64,000 bases of DNA, taken from the NCBI GenBank assembly GCA_947502815.1, contig CANNBH010000001.1, positions 3,072,818-3,136,817 on the forward strand. Reading direction: 5' to 3'. The translations under genes and the position numbers were made by a program. Positions within the stretch are counted from its first letter, which is position 1. Each line of letters starts with the position of its first letter. This document shows positions 36,597-45,247 of this stretch, piece by piece. A model generated the notes under the pieces. That model was not told the origin of the DNA, did no database searches, and saw nothing but the letters and a program-made list of their open reading frames with translations. The stretch comes from an uncultured Erythrobacter sp. (GTDB lineage Bacteria > Pseudomonadota > Alphaproteobacteria > Sphingomonadales > Sphingomonadaceae).

Positions 36597-36813
36597 ATAG
36601 CCCTCCCGGTGAACGTCGCAGCCCCCTGCCAACGCTTCACATACGCCGCGGTACGATCTGTTCCCGCGTCTTTGCCAATTGCTCGGACCCGACGAGCATC
36701 AGTGAAGCGGTCGGACTGCCAGAATCGTGCGGTTTCTGCAAGGATAGTGCGAAAATATGTTAGCCGCAGATTCACCATGCGCTGGGCAAGAGGTGAATGA
36801 GCAAGGCCAAAAC

Positions 36814-37152
36814 TCAGGTTTGTTCAACCAAATCAGCGGGTGTCAGGCCAAGGCGCGTCATCCGCGCGCGGATTTCTGGCCATTCCTCGCTCAAAAACTG
36901 ATCCCGCTCACGCTTGCGCAACAATTCCGCTGCGCCATCGACGACATACATGCCCACGCCGCGCTGCACTTCGACCAATCCGTCGTTTTGAAACTGCTGG
37001 TACGCCTTTGCCACGGTAAGCGGATTGGCCCCCTGTTCAGCCGCAAGCGCGCGCACCGACGGCAGCATTGCCCCTTCGGGATAATCACCCTGAATGATGG
37101 CAGCGGCGATCTTGTCGCGCAATTTGAGGTAAACAGGTCTGGATTGGGTCAT
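36814..37152 (-). CDS. GntR-family regulator, short YtrA-like type
   Basis: The 112-residue protein has a winged helix (EGAMLPSVRALAAEQGANPL then TVAKAYQQFQNDGLVEVQRG) at residues 10-75 and only a ~35-residue C-terminal helix for dimerisation, as in the YtrA subfamily, which typically controls an adjacent ABC transporter. No ABC gene is next to it here; the divergent POT transporter 178 nt away is the nearest possible target. The start MTQSRPVYLK at 37152 is preferred over 37188. Confidence 0.9.
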   Translation of the reverse strand: MTQSRPVYLKLRDKIAAAIIQGDYPEGAMLPSVRALAAEQGANPLTVAKAYQQFQNDGLVEVQRGVGMYVVDGAAELLRKRERDQFLSEEWPEIRARMTRLGLTPADLVEQT

Positions 37153-37330
37153 GGTTTTCTCGCTAGGTGCCTCAGTGCCATAATACACCCATGCGCGTCA
37201 AGTTCCCGGCGGTTTTGGTTTCTCTTGCAACAAAGGCTTCACACCGCCGAAACACACGTTAGGGTGCGCCGCTTGAAACGGGCCCGAGGGGACGAGGCCT
37301 GAAACAATCTCAGCGGAGGGCCGCGCGCCA

Positions 37331-39001
37331 ATGTACGAGTTCATTTTTACTTTTGATTCGCTTTACGAACTGTGGGCGTTTTGGATCGCGGTTGTCGCGC
37401 TCGCTGGCTTTTTGCTGGGCGGCCTTTTTCTCGTAACTCGGCCGACGGCTGAGGTGATCGGACATCCCAAGGGATTGTTCCTGCTGTTTATGGCCGAAAT
37501 GTGGGAACGCTTTTCCTATTACGGCATGCGCGCGCTGCTTATCTTCTACCTCATTCAGCATTGGATGTTTGAAGAGAGCAAAGCCTATGTGATTTACGGC
37601 GCCTACACCGCGCTCGTCTACATCGCTCCGGTGGTTGGCGGCTATCTCGCTGACCGCTATCTGGGCCAACGCAAGGCGGTCCTATTTGGTGCTGTTTTGC
37701 TGACGTTCGGGCACTTCTTCATGGCGTTTGAGGGTGATGCCGCCCTTGGCCAAGACAATCCAATGATCAATGTATTCTGGCTCGCGCTGGCGCTTATCAT
37801 TGTTGGTTCGGGCTTTTTGAAGGCGAACATTTCGGTGTTGGTTGGCCAATTGTACGACCGCACAGACATACGCCGCGATCCCGCATACACCATCTTCTAT
37901 ATGGGCATTAACGTCGGCGCGGCGACCGCAGCGATCATCTGCGGTTACTTGGGTCAGAGCCCTGAATGGGGATGGAGCTGGGGCTTCGGTTTGGCCGGTG
38001 CCGGAATGCTGCTGGGCCTGATTTTCTTCGTCGTCGGTAAACCGCTGTTGCTAGGCAAGGGCGAACCCAAAGATCCTGCAAAGCTGGCTGGTGGCCGCGA
38101 ATTTGGCATCTATGGCGCCGGTCTTGCGATGGTTGCGCTGTGCTGGGCTGCGATCCAGTATCAAGAGCTGGTGGGCTACGTTCTGGGCATCTTTGGCGGC
38201 GGATTGGTGCTGTTTGTATTGTTTACGGCTGTCACCAAATTGGCTCCAGAAGAACGCGACCGCATCTTTGCGGCGATGTTCCTAATCCTTGTTTCAATCG
38301 TCTTTTGGGCCCTGTTCGAACAGGCTGGCTCTTCGCTCAACGTGTTTACAGAAAACCACGTCGACACAGCCGGTGTGAACGCATCAATGTTCCAGTCGGT
38401 GAACGCGATCTATATCGTGATGCTAGCGCCATTGTTCGCGATGTTGTGGCAGGGTCTTGCCGTCAAAGGCGCAGAGCCATCCACCCCGATGAAGTTCGGG
38501 TTGGCCGTTATCCAAGTCGGACTTGGTTTCTTGGTTCTGGTTTGGGGTTCACAAAGCGCCGGGGTTAACGTGCCAACGCCTGTGATCTTCATCTTCCTGA
38601 TCTACCTGCTGCACACGACCGGCGAGCTTTGCCTCAGCCCGGTTGGTTTGTCGGCCATGAACCGGCTGAGCCCTGCTCACATGGCGTCCCTCATCATGGG
38701 TACGTGGTTCTTTGCTTCGGCGACCGGTAACTTTGCGGCAGGCCTGATTGCTTCAGCGACAGGCGGTGAAGGGGTCGGCGAAGAGGCAGGCAAAGAGCTT
38801 GTTCTTGGCGTCTATTCAACCGTCGGCTGGTATGCGGTCGGCATCGGTGTTGCCGTTATGGTCATCAGCCCGCTTATTAAGAAGCTGATGCACCTCGATT
38901 CGCTCGAAGATGACACTGTCGATGATGATCTGCTTGGCCAAGGCGAAGTGGGTGAACCTGCGGCTGCTGGCATCCATCCGGCAACTCGCCAAAGCGACTA
39001 A
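37331..39001 (+). CDS. Proton-dependent oligopeptide transporter (POT/PTR family)
   Basis: The 556-residue major-facilitator protein has fourteen or so membrane segments, with the POT signatures EMWERFSYYGMRALL (ExxERFxYY) near residue 55 and GSGFLKANISVLVGQLY later. It imports di- and tripeptides with protons. The start lies 12 nt after CGGAGG. Together with the M28 lipoprotein peptidase and the amidohydrolases downstream it suggests growth on peptides. A structured leader lies between it and the next gene. A GntR regulator is divergent upstream. Confidence 0.94.
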   Translation: MYEFIFTFDSLYELWAFWIAVVALAGFLLGGLFLVTRPTAEVIGHPKGLFLLFMAEMWERFSYYGMRALLIFYLIQHWMFEESKAYVIYGAYTALVYIAPVVGGYLADRYLGQRKAVLFGAVLLTFGHFFMAFEGDAALGQDNPMINVFWLALALIIVGSGFLKANISVLVGQLYDRTDIRRDPAYTIFYMGINVGAATAAIICGYLGQSPEWGWSWGFGLAGAGMLLGLIFFVVGKPLLLGKGEPKDPAKLAGGREFGIYGAGLAMVALCWAAIQYQELVGYVLGIFGGGLVLFVLFTAVTKLAPEERDRIFAAMFLILVSIVFWALFEQAGSSLNVFTENHVDTAGVNASMFQSVNAIYIVMLAPLFAMLWQGLAVKGAEPSTPMKFGLAVIQVGLGFLVLVWGSQSAGVNVPTPVIFIFLIYLLHTTGELCLSPVGLSAMNRLSPAHMASLIMGTWFFASATGNFAAGLIASATGGEGVGEEAGKELVLGVYSTVGWYAVGIGVAVMVISPLIKKLMHLDSLEDDTVDDDLLGQGEVGEPAAAGIHPATRQSD

Positions 39002-39039
39002 ACCTATTCGATAAACGTCGATCCATCGCGCTAGACAAG

Positions 39040-39095
39040 CCCCTGATTACTCGTAAAGTCTCAGTCTAAGATTAGACTTTGCGGGCAATCAGGGG
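39040..39095 (+). promoter_or_regulatory. Nested inverted repeats hiding the amidohydrolase ribosome binding site
   Basis: CCCCTGATT (39040-39048) pairs with AATCAGGGG (39087-39095), whose AGGGG is part of the Shine-Dalgarno of the gene at 39103. Inside lie AAAGTCT/AGACTTT (39055-39061 with 39074-39080) and the overlapping alternative AGTCTAA/TTAGACT (39063-39069 with 39072-39078). The nest of 9-, 7- and 7-bp arms in 56 nt is unlikely to be chance. It has no U-run, so a simple terminator is not the best reading. Confidence 0.6.
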
Positions 39096-39102
39096 ACCAG
39101 CG

Positions 39103-40545
39103 ATGGCAAAGACGTGGCGGATCGAATTCAAGCACAAATTGCACAATATGCGGCGGGGCGCTGGCTTTGCTGCTTTGGCAAGCACATTGGCCCTTGCAGC
39201 TTGTGCCACCACCGGAACGGCCAGCGCGTCCTCGGATGGTTCCGACGATGATGCGCCGCGCTTTGCCGCGATGACGCCCGAAGACGGCCCCTTCGCCTCC
39301 ACCTATGCACGCTATCCCGGACGGCCCACCGCTTTGGTAGGCGCAACCATTTTTGATGGCGCGGGCGGCATGATCGAAAGCGGCACTGTCCTTTTCCGTG
39401 ATGGTGAAGTTGTTGCCGTGGGCGGCAGTGATCTGTCCACCGAAGGCTATGATGTTATCGATGCAACGGGTAAATTCGTCACGCCCGGCATTATCGACAT
39501 CCATTCCCACCTTGGCGATTATCCAACGCCATCGGTCGACGCCCACAATGACGGCAACGAAGCGACCAGCCCGACAACACCGGAAGTTTGGGCCGAACAT
39601 TCCGTTTGGCCGCAAGATCCCGGTTTCAGCCGCGCAATGGCCAATGGCGGGATAACCTCGCTGCAAATCCTGCCCGGCTCTGCCAATCTGATGGGCGGCC
39701 GCACCGTAACCCTTAAAAACGTGCCCAGCCGCACAGTCCAAGGGATGAAGTTCCCAGGCGCGCCTTACGGATTCAAAATGGCGTGCGGCGAAAATCCCAA
39801 GCGGGTTTACGGCGGCCGCGGCCGCGCCCCATCAACGCGGATGGGCAACTTTGCCTACAACCGCCAAACTTGGCTCGACGCGATTGATTACGCGAACAAC
39901 GAAAATGCCGATCGCGACCTCGCAAAGGAAACGCTGGTCGGGGTGCTCGAAGGCGACATCCTCGTCCACAACCACTGTTACCGCGCCGATGAAATGGCGC
40001 TGGTGATGGATATGGCCAAAGAGATGGGATACCGCGTCACGGCATTCCACCACGCGGTCGAAGCCTACAAAATCGGCGATTTGCTGCGGGAAAACGAAGT
40101 GTGCAGCGCAATTTGGGCCGATTGGTACGGGTTCAAAATGGAAGCCTATGACGGCATCCTAGAAAACGCCGCTTTGCTGCAACAAGCGGGCGCGTGCGTC
40201 GTCATCCACTCCGATAGCGAGGCGGACATTCAACGCCTCAACCAAGAAGCCGCCAAAGCCCAGGCCGCAGGGCAGCGCATGGGCATCGAATTGTCTGATG
40301 CCGATGTGATCGGCTGGATCACTTTGAACGCCGCAAAGGCGATGGGCATCGACGAAATGACCGGCAGCCTAGAACCCGGCAAGATGGCCGATGTGGTGCT
40401 GTGGAACGGCGATCCGCTCAGCGTCTATTCGCGCCCAGAACGGGTCTGGATCGACGGCGCGTTGATGTACAATGCGATGGACCGCAGCAGGCGGCCGGTG
40501 AGCGATTTTGAGCTTGGCCAACCGGGTGAAGGAGATGTGAAATGA
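39103..40545 (+). CDS. Amidohydrolase-superfamily lipoprotein
   Basis: The 480-residue protein has a lipoprotein signal (FAALASTLALAACATTG; lipobox LAAC) and an amidohydrolase (imidazolonepropionase-like) TIM barrel. Metal ligands can be seen: HSH in GIIDIHSHLGDYP, His in ILVHNHCYRADEM, His in VTAFHHAVEAYK, and Asp in VVIHSDSEADI, so it should be active. Substrates of this envelope group are often peptides or cyclic amides, but none can be assigned. The start at 39103 has AGGGGA at 6 nt. It overlaps the next gene by ATGA and its ribosome binding site sits in a hairpin. Confidence 0.87.
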   Translation: MAKTWRIEFKHKLHNMRRGAGFAALASTLALAACATTGTASASSDGSDDDAPRFAAMTPEDGPFASTYARYPGRPTALVGATIFDGAGGMIESGTVLFRDGEVVAVGGSDLSTEGYDVIDATGKFVTPGIIDIHSHLGDYPTPSVDAHNDGNEATSPTTPEVWAEHSVWPQDPGFSRAMANGGITSLQILPGSANLMGGRTVTLKNVPSRTVQGMKFPGAPYGFKMACGENPKRVYGGRGRAPSTRMGNFAYNRQTWLDAIDYANNENADRDLAKETLVGVLEGDILVHNHCYRADEMALVMDMAKEMGYRVTAFHHAVEAYKIGDLLRENEVCSAIWADWYGFKMEAYDGILENAALLQQAGACVVIHSDSEADIQRLNQEAAKAQAAGQRMGIELSDADVIGWITLNAAKAMGIDEMTGSLEPGKMADVVLWNGDPLSVYSRPERVWIDGALMYNAMDRSRRPVSDFELGQPGEGDVK

Positions 40546-41858
40546 AGCGGCTCCTAACACTAGCGGCTTCGGCCATTGCGCTCACGGCCGCTCCGGCATC
40601 GGCACAAGATTTCGTCATCGCCAACGCAACCTTGGCCCTTGGCGATGGCAGCGAACCGATCGAAGATGGCGTGGTCATAGTCGAAGACGGCCGCGTGTCC
40701 TACGCCGGCGCTATCGTAGAGGGCATGGCGTTTGAGACGGATCAGGTTTTCGACGCCGGCGATGCTTGGGTCACACCGGGTCTTTTCGCGACAGTCACCA
40801 CGCTGGGCCTGTGGGACGTTGGCGCCGTTAGCCAATCGAACGATCAACGCGCAGGCAGATCACCGTTTAGCGCCGCTCTTAACGCGGCGCCGATCGTCAA
40901 TCCAAATTCTCAGCACATTCTGGTGCACCGCGCCGCTGGGATCACCCGCGCCGCCACAACGACGATGCCATCAGGGTCGATCTTTGCCGGACAAGGCGCG
41001 ATGATAGACTTGGATGGGGACGCCAACCCCATCATGCGTGAACGCGCATTCCAGATGGTCTCTCTGGACGAACGCGGAGCGCGTCTTTCGGGCGGCAGCC
41101 GAGCGGCGGCGCATGTCCTATTCCGCGCAGCGCTGCGCGAGGCGCAAGCCTTGGTCGGTGCAAGCGGAACGCCGCAAACAACCGAAATCGTGATCGACGA
41201 TGAAGTGATGTTGGGCCGTTTCGATGCCGAGGCGTTGATCCCCGTCGTGACCGGGGCGCAGCCGCTTTATGTAGCGGTGGAACGCGCATCCGACATTCGC
41301 GCCGTGCTTGCGCTGAAGGAGGACTTCCCGCGCCTCGATATGGTGCTGGTCGGGGCCGGTGAAGGCTGGTTGGTTGCAGATGACATTGCCGCCGCCGGTG
41401 TTCCGGTTATTGCCGATGCGCTCGACGATTTGCCCGAAAGCTTTGAAGTGCTGGCCGCGACGCAAAGCAACATTGGCCGCATGATGCGCGCCGGAGTGAC
41501 TGTCGCGATCAGCGCCAATTCCGGCACCAACCCGCGCAATATGCCGCAAGCTGCTGGCAACCTTGTCGCGCTGGGCAAAATTCCCGGCGCTGCCGGTTTG
41601 AGCTGGGGTCAGGCGTTTGCCGCGATCAGCTCTGTGCCAGCCGCGATCAGCGGGTATGAAGGCGAGGCCGGGGTTCTGGCCGCAGGTGCCGTTGGCGATG
41701 TTGTGATGTGGGACGGCGATCCTCTTGAGGTTGGCTCTGTGCCGACGCGTGTGTTTATTGGCGGTGTCGAACAATCGCTCGACAGCCATCAAAGCCGCCT
41801 GCGTGAACGCTACCGCGATCTGGATGAAAGCGAACTGCCAAAGGCGTATGATTGGTGA
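40542..41858 (+). CDS. Amidohydrolase paralogue lacking metal ligands
   Basis: The 438-residue exported protein (signal peptide, AAPASAQD) has the same fold as the preceding one. At each ligand position the residue is changed: HSH becomes VTT (GLFATVTTLG), VHNH becomes YVAV, FHH becomes LVG, and HSD becomes SAN (AISANSGTNPRN). All metal ligands are therefore lost while the rest of the barrel and the closing GDVVMWDGDPLE are intact. It may be a structural or regulatory partner of the active subunit. It overlaps both neighbours (ATGA before, GTGA after). Not a recent pseudogene: the frame is open throughout. Confidence 0.85.
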   Translation: MKRLLTLAASAIALTAAPASAQDFVIANATLALGDGSEPIEDGVVIVEDGRVSYAGAIVEGMAFETDQVFDAGDAWVTPGLFATVTTLGLWDVGAVSQSNDQRAGRSPFSAALNAAPIVNPNSQHILVHRAAGITRAATTTMPSGSIFAGQGAMIDLDGDANPIMRERAFQMVSLDERGARLSGGSRAAAHVLFRAALREAQALVGASGTPQTTEIVIDDEVMLGRFDAEALIPVVTGAQPLYVAVERASDIRAVLALKEDFPRLDMVLVGAGEGWLVADDIAAAGVPVIADALDDLPESFEVLAATQSNIGRMMRAGVTVAISANSGTNPRNMPQAAGNLVALGKIPGAAGLSWGQAFAAISSVPAAISGYEGEAGVLAAGAVGDVVMWDGDPLEVGSVPTRVFIGGVEQSLDSHQSRLRERYRDLDESELPKAYDW

Positions 41859-42379
41859 GAAAATACATCGCACTGGGCGCATTGGCGCTCACCGTTCCGG
41901 CATTCGCAGACAATCACGCTGACATGGGTGACCAAGCGCCAGAGGCTAATGCCGCTGCGCAGTTGGACGCCGAGAGGGCTGAGCGTATGTATCACAACGC
42001 ACAGCAGAACTATCTTTCGGGCCTGATGACCAGCGATGGCTGGCACACGATGGAAGGGGGCCTGCGCTGGCGCTATGTCGAATATCTTGGGTCGGAGGAA
42101 AAGCCGACCGCGTCCGATACGGTGACGGTGCATTACGAAGGCACCTTTATCGATGGCGAGACATTTGACAGCTCGTTTGATCGAGGCACCCCGGCGACCT
42201 TTGGCCTAAGCGGTTTGATCACTGCGTGGGAGATGGCGATCCCGCAAATGGGCGTTGGCGACACCATTGAAATCGCAGCGCCATCGAACCTAGCCTATGG
42301 TCCAAGAGGGCGCGGCCCAATTCCCGGCGGTGCGACGCTTTTGTTCAAGGTTCAGCTGATCAGCATCCGCGGCAGGTGA
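41855..42379 (+). CDS. FKBP-type peptidyl-prolyl isomerase, exported
   Basis: The 174-residue protein has a signal peptide (KYIALGALALTVPAFA) and a C-terminal FKBP domain from about residue 75 with VHYEGTFIDGETFDSSFDRG, the WEMAIPQMGVGD loop and NLAYGPRGRGPIPGGATLLF. It should assist folding in the periplasm. The GTG at 41855 overlaps the stop of the amidohydrolase paralogue, so the three form one operon; the isomerase could help fold the two hydrolases. A TTG at 41852 is a less likely start. Confidence 0.9.
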   Translation: MRKYIALGALALTVPAFADNHADMGDQAPEANAAAQLDAERAERMYHNAQQNYLSGLMTSDGWHTMEGGLRWRYVEYLGSEEKPTASDTVTVHYEGTFIDGETFDSSFDRGTPATFGLSGLITAWEMAIPQMGVGDTIEIAAPSNLAYGPRGRGPIPGGATLLFKVQLISIRGR

Positions 42380-42462
42380 GTGGGCCCGGGGCGAAACCTG
42401 AACGATAACAATCGCATGATGAAAAAGTGAGCCGTGGGTTAGGTCTCACTTGTAAATAGTGG

Positions 42463-42468
42463 TATATT
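42463..42468 (+). promoter_or_regulatory. Possible -10 element for a leaderless transcript
   Basis: TATATT lies 7 nt before the ATG of the NnrU gene, and no Shine-Dalgarno is present in the intervening GCCTCCT. A transcript starting near 42476 would begin at the start codon. The -35 region is not a good match, so this is tentative. Confidence 0.3.
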
Positions 42469-42475
42469 GCCTCCT

Positions 42476-43150
42476 ATGAACGGGGCAATTTTGGAACTCA
42501 TATTGGCCAATGCGGCCTTTGTCGGCACGCATTTTGCGATGTCACACACGTTGCGCGCAGCGATGATGGCAAAACTTGGCAATATAGGCTTTCAAATCGC
42601 CTATTCCGCCGTCAGCTTGGCGACGCTTGCGTGGGTGTATTTCGCATTTGTTGATGCTCCTCCAGCGGACCTGCCCGGTACTGGTCAGATCGGCTGGGCG
42701 GTCGCTACCGTGTTGGTCGTGCCCGCGTTGGTGCTCCATGTCGGGTCATTGATGGGCAACCCTGCTATGCCGACGCCAAAGGCGGAAAAGCAGGCGCGCG
42801 CTGAACCAACCGGTGTCTTTAAAGTCACCCGCCATCCTATGATGTGGGGGTTTGCGATCTGGGCGCTCTCTCACATCGTCCTGCTTTGGAGCGTGCGCAC
42901 AACGATCACCGCTATCTCCATCGCCATTCTCGCACTGGTTGGCGCGAAGCTGCAAGATGCCAAGAAGCGCGATCAGTTGGGGGATGCGTGGGCCCAATGG
43001 GAAAGCCGCACCACCTTTTGGCCGCGGTTTGGCGCTTTGCTGGGCGCAGGCGCATTACCATGGGCGCTGGGGCTGATCTTCTTCGTTTTCTTCAGCTGGC
43101 TGCATTTGCCCATTAGCGGTATCCCCGCCGGCATTTGGCGCTGGTTCTAG
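42476..43150 (+). CDS. NnrU-family membrane protein
   Basis: The 224-residue protein has about six to seven membrane segments and the NnrU pattern: an N-terminal THFAMSHTLR, FKVTRHPMMWGFAIWALSHI in the middle, and a tryptophan-rich C-terminal half (WAQWESRTTFWPRFGALL). NnrU was described in denitrifiers, but related genes are widespread in alphaproteobacteria without denitrification; the isoprenylcysteine-methyltransferase-like RHP motif is worth noting. The start is the ATG at 42476, with no Shine-Dalgarno. It shares the CTAG stops with the convergent hydrolase gene. Confidence 0.88.
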   Translation: MNGAILELILANAAFVGTHFAMSHTLRAAMMAKLGNIGFQIAYSAVSLATLAWVYFAFVDAPPADLPGTGQIGWAVATVLVVPALVLHVGSLMGNPAMPTPKAEKQARAEPTGVFKVTRHPMMWGFAIWALSHIVLLWSVRTTITAISIAILALVGAKLQDAKKRDQLGDAWAQWESRTTFWPRFGALLGAGALPWALGLIFFVFFSWLHLPISGIPAGIWRWF

Positions 43151-43941
43151 AAACCCATTTCGCTTAACCAATCGGCCTGAGCTTCCTGTGCATCTCGCGA
43201 AAAGCTCAGATCATGGTTCGCGCCTTCGAATGCGATGAACCGCGTCCGTTCGTTGCGAGACGCCAGCCTCTGACCTTGCTCAAACGGTACAACGGTGTCG
43301 GCAGTGCCGTGCAAAATTAGGATCGGTGTCGTTAGCGAAGGCAATTTTGCCGCATTGTCGAAGCGATCACGCAGCAGGAAATCCACCGGGAAAATCGGCA
43401 AGGCATCTGACGCTGCATCAGCCAGACTGGCAAAAGGCGCCACCAGAACAAGAGCGGCTGGGTCATATTCGCTGGCCATCTGAACCGCTGTTCCAGAACC
43501 TATCGAATTCCCGGCTACAATTGCCTGATCGATCGGCACACCTTGCGCTTTGAGGAACTCCATCGCTGCGCGCCCATCTTGGTAAAAGCCTTCTTCAGAT
43601 GGATCGCCGGGGTTGCCGCTATACCCGCGATACGGTGCAAGGAGCAGGCCATACCCTTTTCCGGCCAAGACCCGCGTTTCATAGGCTGAACCGGCTAAAG
43701 AGCCCCCATTGCCGTGAAACCACACAAGGGTTGCCTCGCCCTCAACAGCCGGGCGCCAATGCGCAGTCAAAGCCAGGTCGTCCGCCGTCCGAAGGGTTAC
43801 CGCTTCAAAACCTGGGAGAGGATCGATTGCCTCTTGAGGCGCGGGATAAATGAAGGTCGATTGAAATGTGAAAAGGATGGCAAGCACCGCCAAATAGGCA
43901 GTCGCCGCCGCGACCAAAATCCGAAAAGCAATCTTTGCCAT
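43147..43941 (-). CDS. Membrane-anchored alpha/beta hydrolase (ABHD13/Bem46-like)
   Basis: The 264-residue protein has an N-terminal membrane anchor (residues 7-27) and an alpha/beta-hydrolase domain outside or at the membrane face. Oxyanion region FHGNGGS, nucleophile S146 in AGNSIGSG, acid in LHGTADTVVP and His in EGANHDLSF are all present. The family lacks a firm substrate. The ATG at 43941 is preceded by GGCGGA. It overlaps the convergent NnrU gene by 4 nt and is divergent from MlaA across 160 bp. Confidence 0.87.
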   Translation of the reverse strand: MAKIAFRILVAAATAYLAVLAILFTFQSTFIYPAPQEAIDPLPGFEAVTLRTADDLALTAHWRPAVEGEATLVWFHGNGGSLAGSAYETRVLAGKGYGLLLAPYRGYSGNPGDPSEEGFYQDGRAAMEFLKAQGVPIDQAIVAGNSIGSGTAVQMASEYDPAALVLVAPFASLADAASDALPIFPVDFLLRDRFDNAAKLPSLTTPILILHGTADTVVPFEQGQRLASRNERTRFIAFEGANHDLSFSRDAQEAQADWLSEMGF

Positions 43942-44101
43942 TTAATATCATCCGCCGAATAGAATTTGTGAGGCGCAAAAGGTGTTCATCGCATTTAAAT
44001 GTACGGTCGTCGTTAAGAATGTTCGTAGAATATAGCGCTTGATGGGTTTTGCATTATTCCCATGCTAGGCCTTTGAAAGATAGTTGGCTGGAGACCCCTA
44101 A

Positions 44102-45247
44102 ATGCCGCACCCCTCCTTGCTTGTGATGACATCGCCGATGCTGCTTGGGCCACTACCACAAGCAGTGGCGGTGGAAGCAAGTGTTGCCCCGCCCACTGCG
44201 ATTGTTGCGCAAACCGCGCCGGGCTTTCGGCCTATTTTTGCACCCGGTTCAGCAAACAATGCTGGACCGCCTGTGATCGCGCTAAATTGGTCTCTCCAAC
44301 AAACGACGAACGATAGCCAAAGCTCAACCGGCGAAAGCGGCACTCCTGAAAGCGGCAGTGAGCAGGAAGGCAGCAGCGACACCGATCCAGCAGCGGACAG
44401 CGAAATTATCGTCGATGGCACTGCCTACGGCCCGCCTGAAAGCGACCCAATCGCGGTCTTCAATGAAACCAGCTATCGGATCACAAATGACTTGGATGAG
44501 GCGTTGGTTGAACCGGTCGCCTACGCTTACCGAGACGGTTTGCCCGGGCCGCTGCGCGATGGATTGGGCAATGTGGTGCGCAATTTGAGTGAACCGGCAA
44601 ACTTCCTCAATTTCTTGCTCCAATTTAAGATCGGTAAGGCCGTTGAAACGCTCGGCCGGTTTGCGATCAATTCCACATTGGGTGTCGGCGGCCTGTTCGA
44701 TATCGCGGAAAAACCGGGCGTTGGATTGCCCTATCGCCGCAATGGATTTGCCAACACTTTGGGCTTTTACGGCGTGGACACCGGGGCCTATCTCTATCTG
44801 CCGATTACAGGAGCCACGACGGTGCGCGATCTGATCGGCAGCACTTTGGATCAGGCTGTTCTGCCCACCTTGGCCGGCAGTCCATTCAACACGCCCGAAT
44901 ATGCGATCCCCTATTTCGTAATCAGCAATCTTGACGCCCGGCTGGAAGTCGATGCCGAATTGGAAGTGCTGGACAGCACAGTCGACCCTTACGCAGCGCG
45001 GCGTGACACTTATTTGGCCCGGCGAGCGCGTGATATTGCGTTACTGCGCGGTGAGGAACCGCCAGAACCGCCGGTCATTTTGGAAGAGCTGGAGAATGAG
45101 CTCGAATGCGGCGATGTTGTTTGCGATGAGAGCTCAGAGGCCGAAAGCGAAAATGGGGCTCAGACAGACCCGTCGCTTCAGATTAGTGCGCGCCAATTGC
45201 CTGCGATTGGTGAAGCGGTGGCGATCACTCAACCGCGGACGCGCTAA
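44102..45247 (+). CDS. mlaA: MlaA/VacJ-family protein without a visible lipobox
   Basis: MlaA sits in the outer membrane with porins and removes phospholipids from the outer leaflet for return by the Mla pathway. The MlaA domain (about residues 118-300) shows DPIAVFNETSYRITN, RNLSEPANFLNFLLQ, INSTLGVGGLFDIAE and the GFYGVDTGAYLYLPITG segment. Unlike typical MlaA there is no cysteine near the N-terminus; residues 1-60 are only weakly hydrophobic, then an acidic Ser/Glu-rich linker follows. The start at 44102 has GGAGA at 8 nt. No mlaBCDEF genes are in the window. The C-terminal 100 residues are also acidic and low complexity. Confidence 0.87.
   Translation: MPHPSLLVMTSPMLLGPLPQAVAVEASVAPPTAIVAQTAPGFRPIFAPGSANNAGPPVIALNWSLQQTTNDSQSSTGESGTPESGSEQEGSSDTDPAADSEIIVDGTAYGPPESDPIAVFNETSYRITNDLDEALVEPVAYAYRDGLPGPLRDGLGNVVRNLSEPANFLNFLLQFKIGKAVETLGRFAINSTLGVGGLFDIAEKPGVGLPYRRNGFANTLGFYGVDTGAYLYLPITGATTVRDLIGSTLDQAVLPTLAGSPFNTPEYAIPYFVISNLDARLEVDAELEVLDSTVDPYAARRDTYLARRARDIALLRGEEPPEPPVILEELENELECGDVVCDESSEAESENGAQTDPSLQISARQLPAIGEAVAITQPRTR

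Noticed and set aside
36593..36778. 61-codon minus-strand frame between the GntR gene and ihfB
   Set aside because: It overlaps the ihfB start, has no convincing ribosome binding site and no recognised product.
40542..41858. Ligand-less amidohydrolase as a decaying pseudogene
   Set aside because: The frame is open for 438 codons with a signal peptide and exact overlaps on both sides, which points to a maintained protein.
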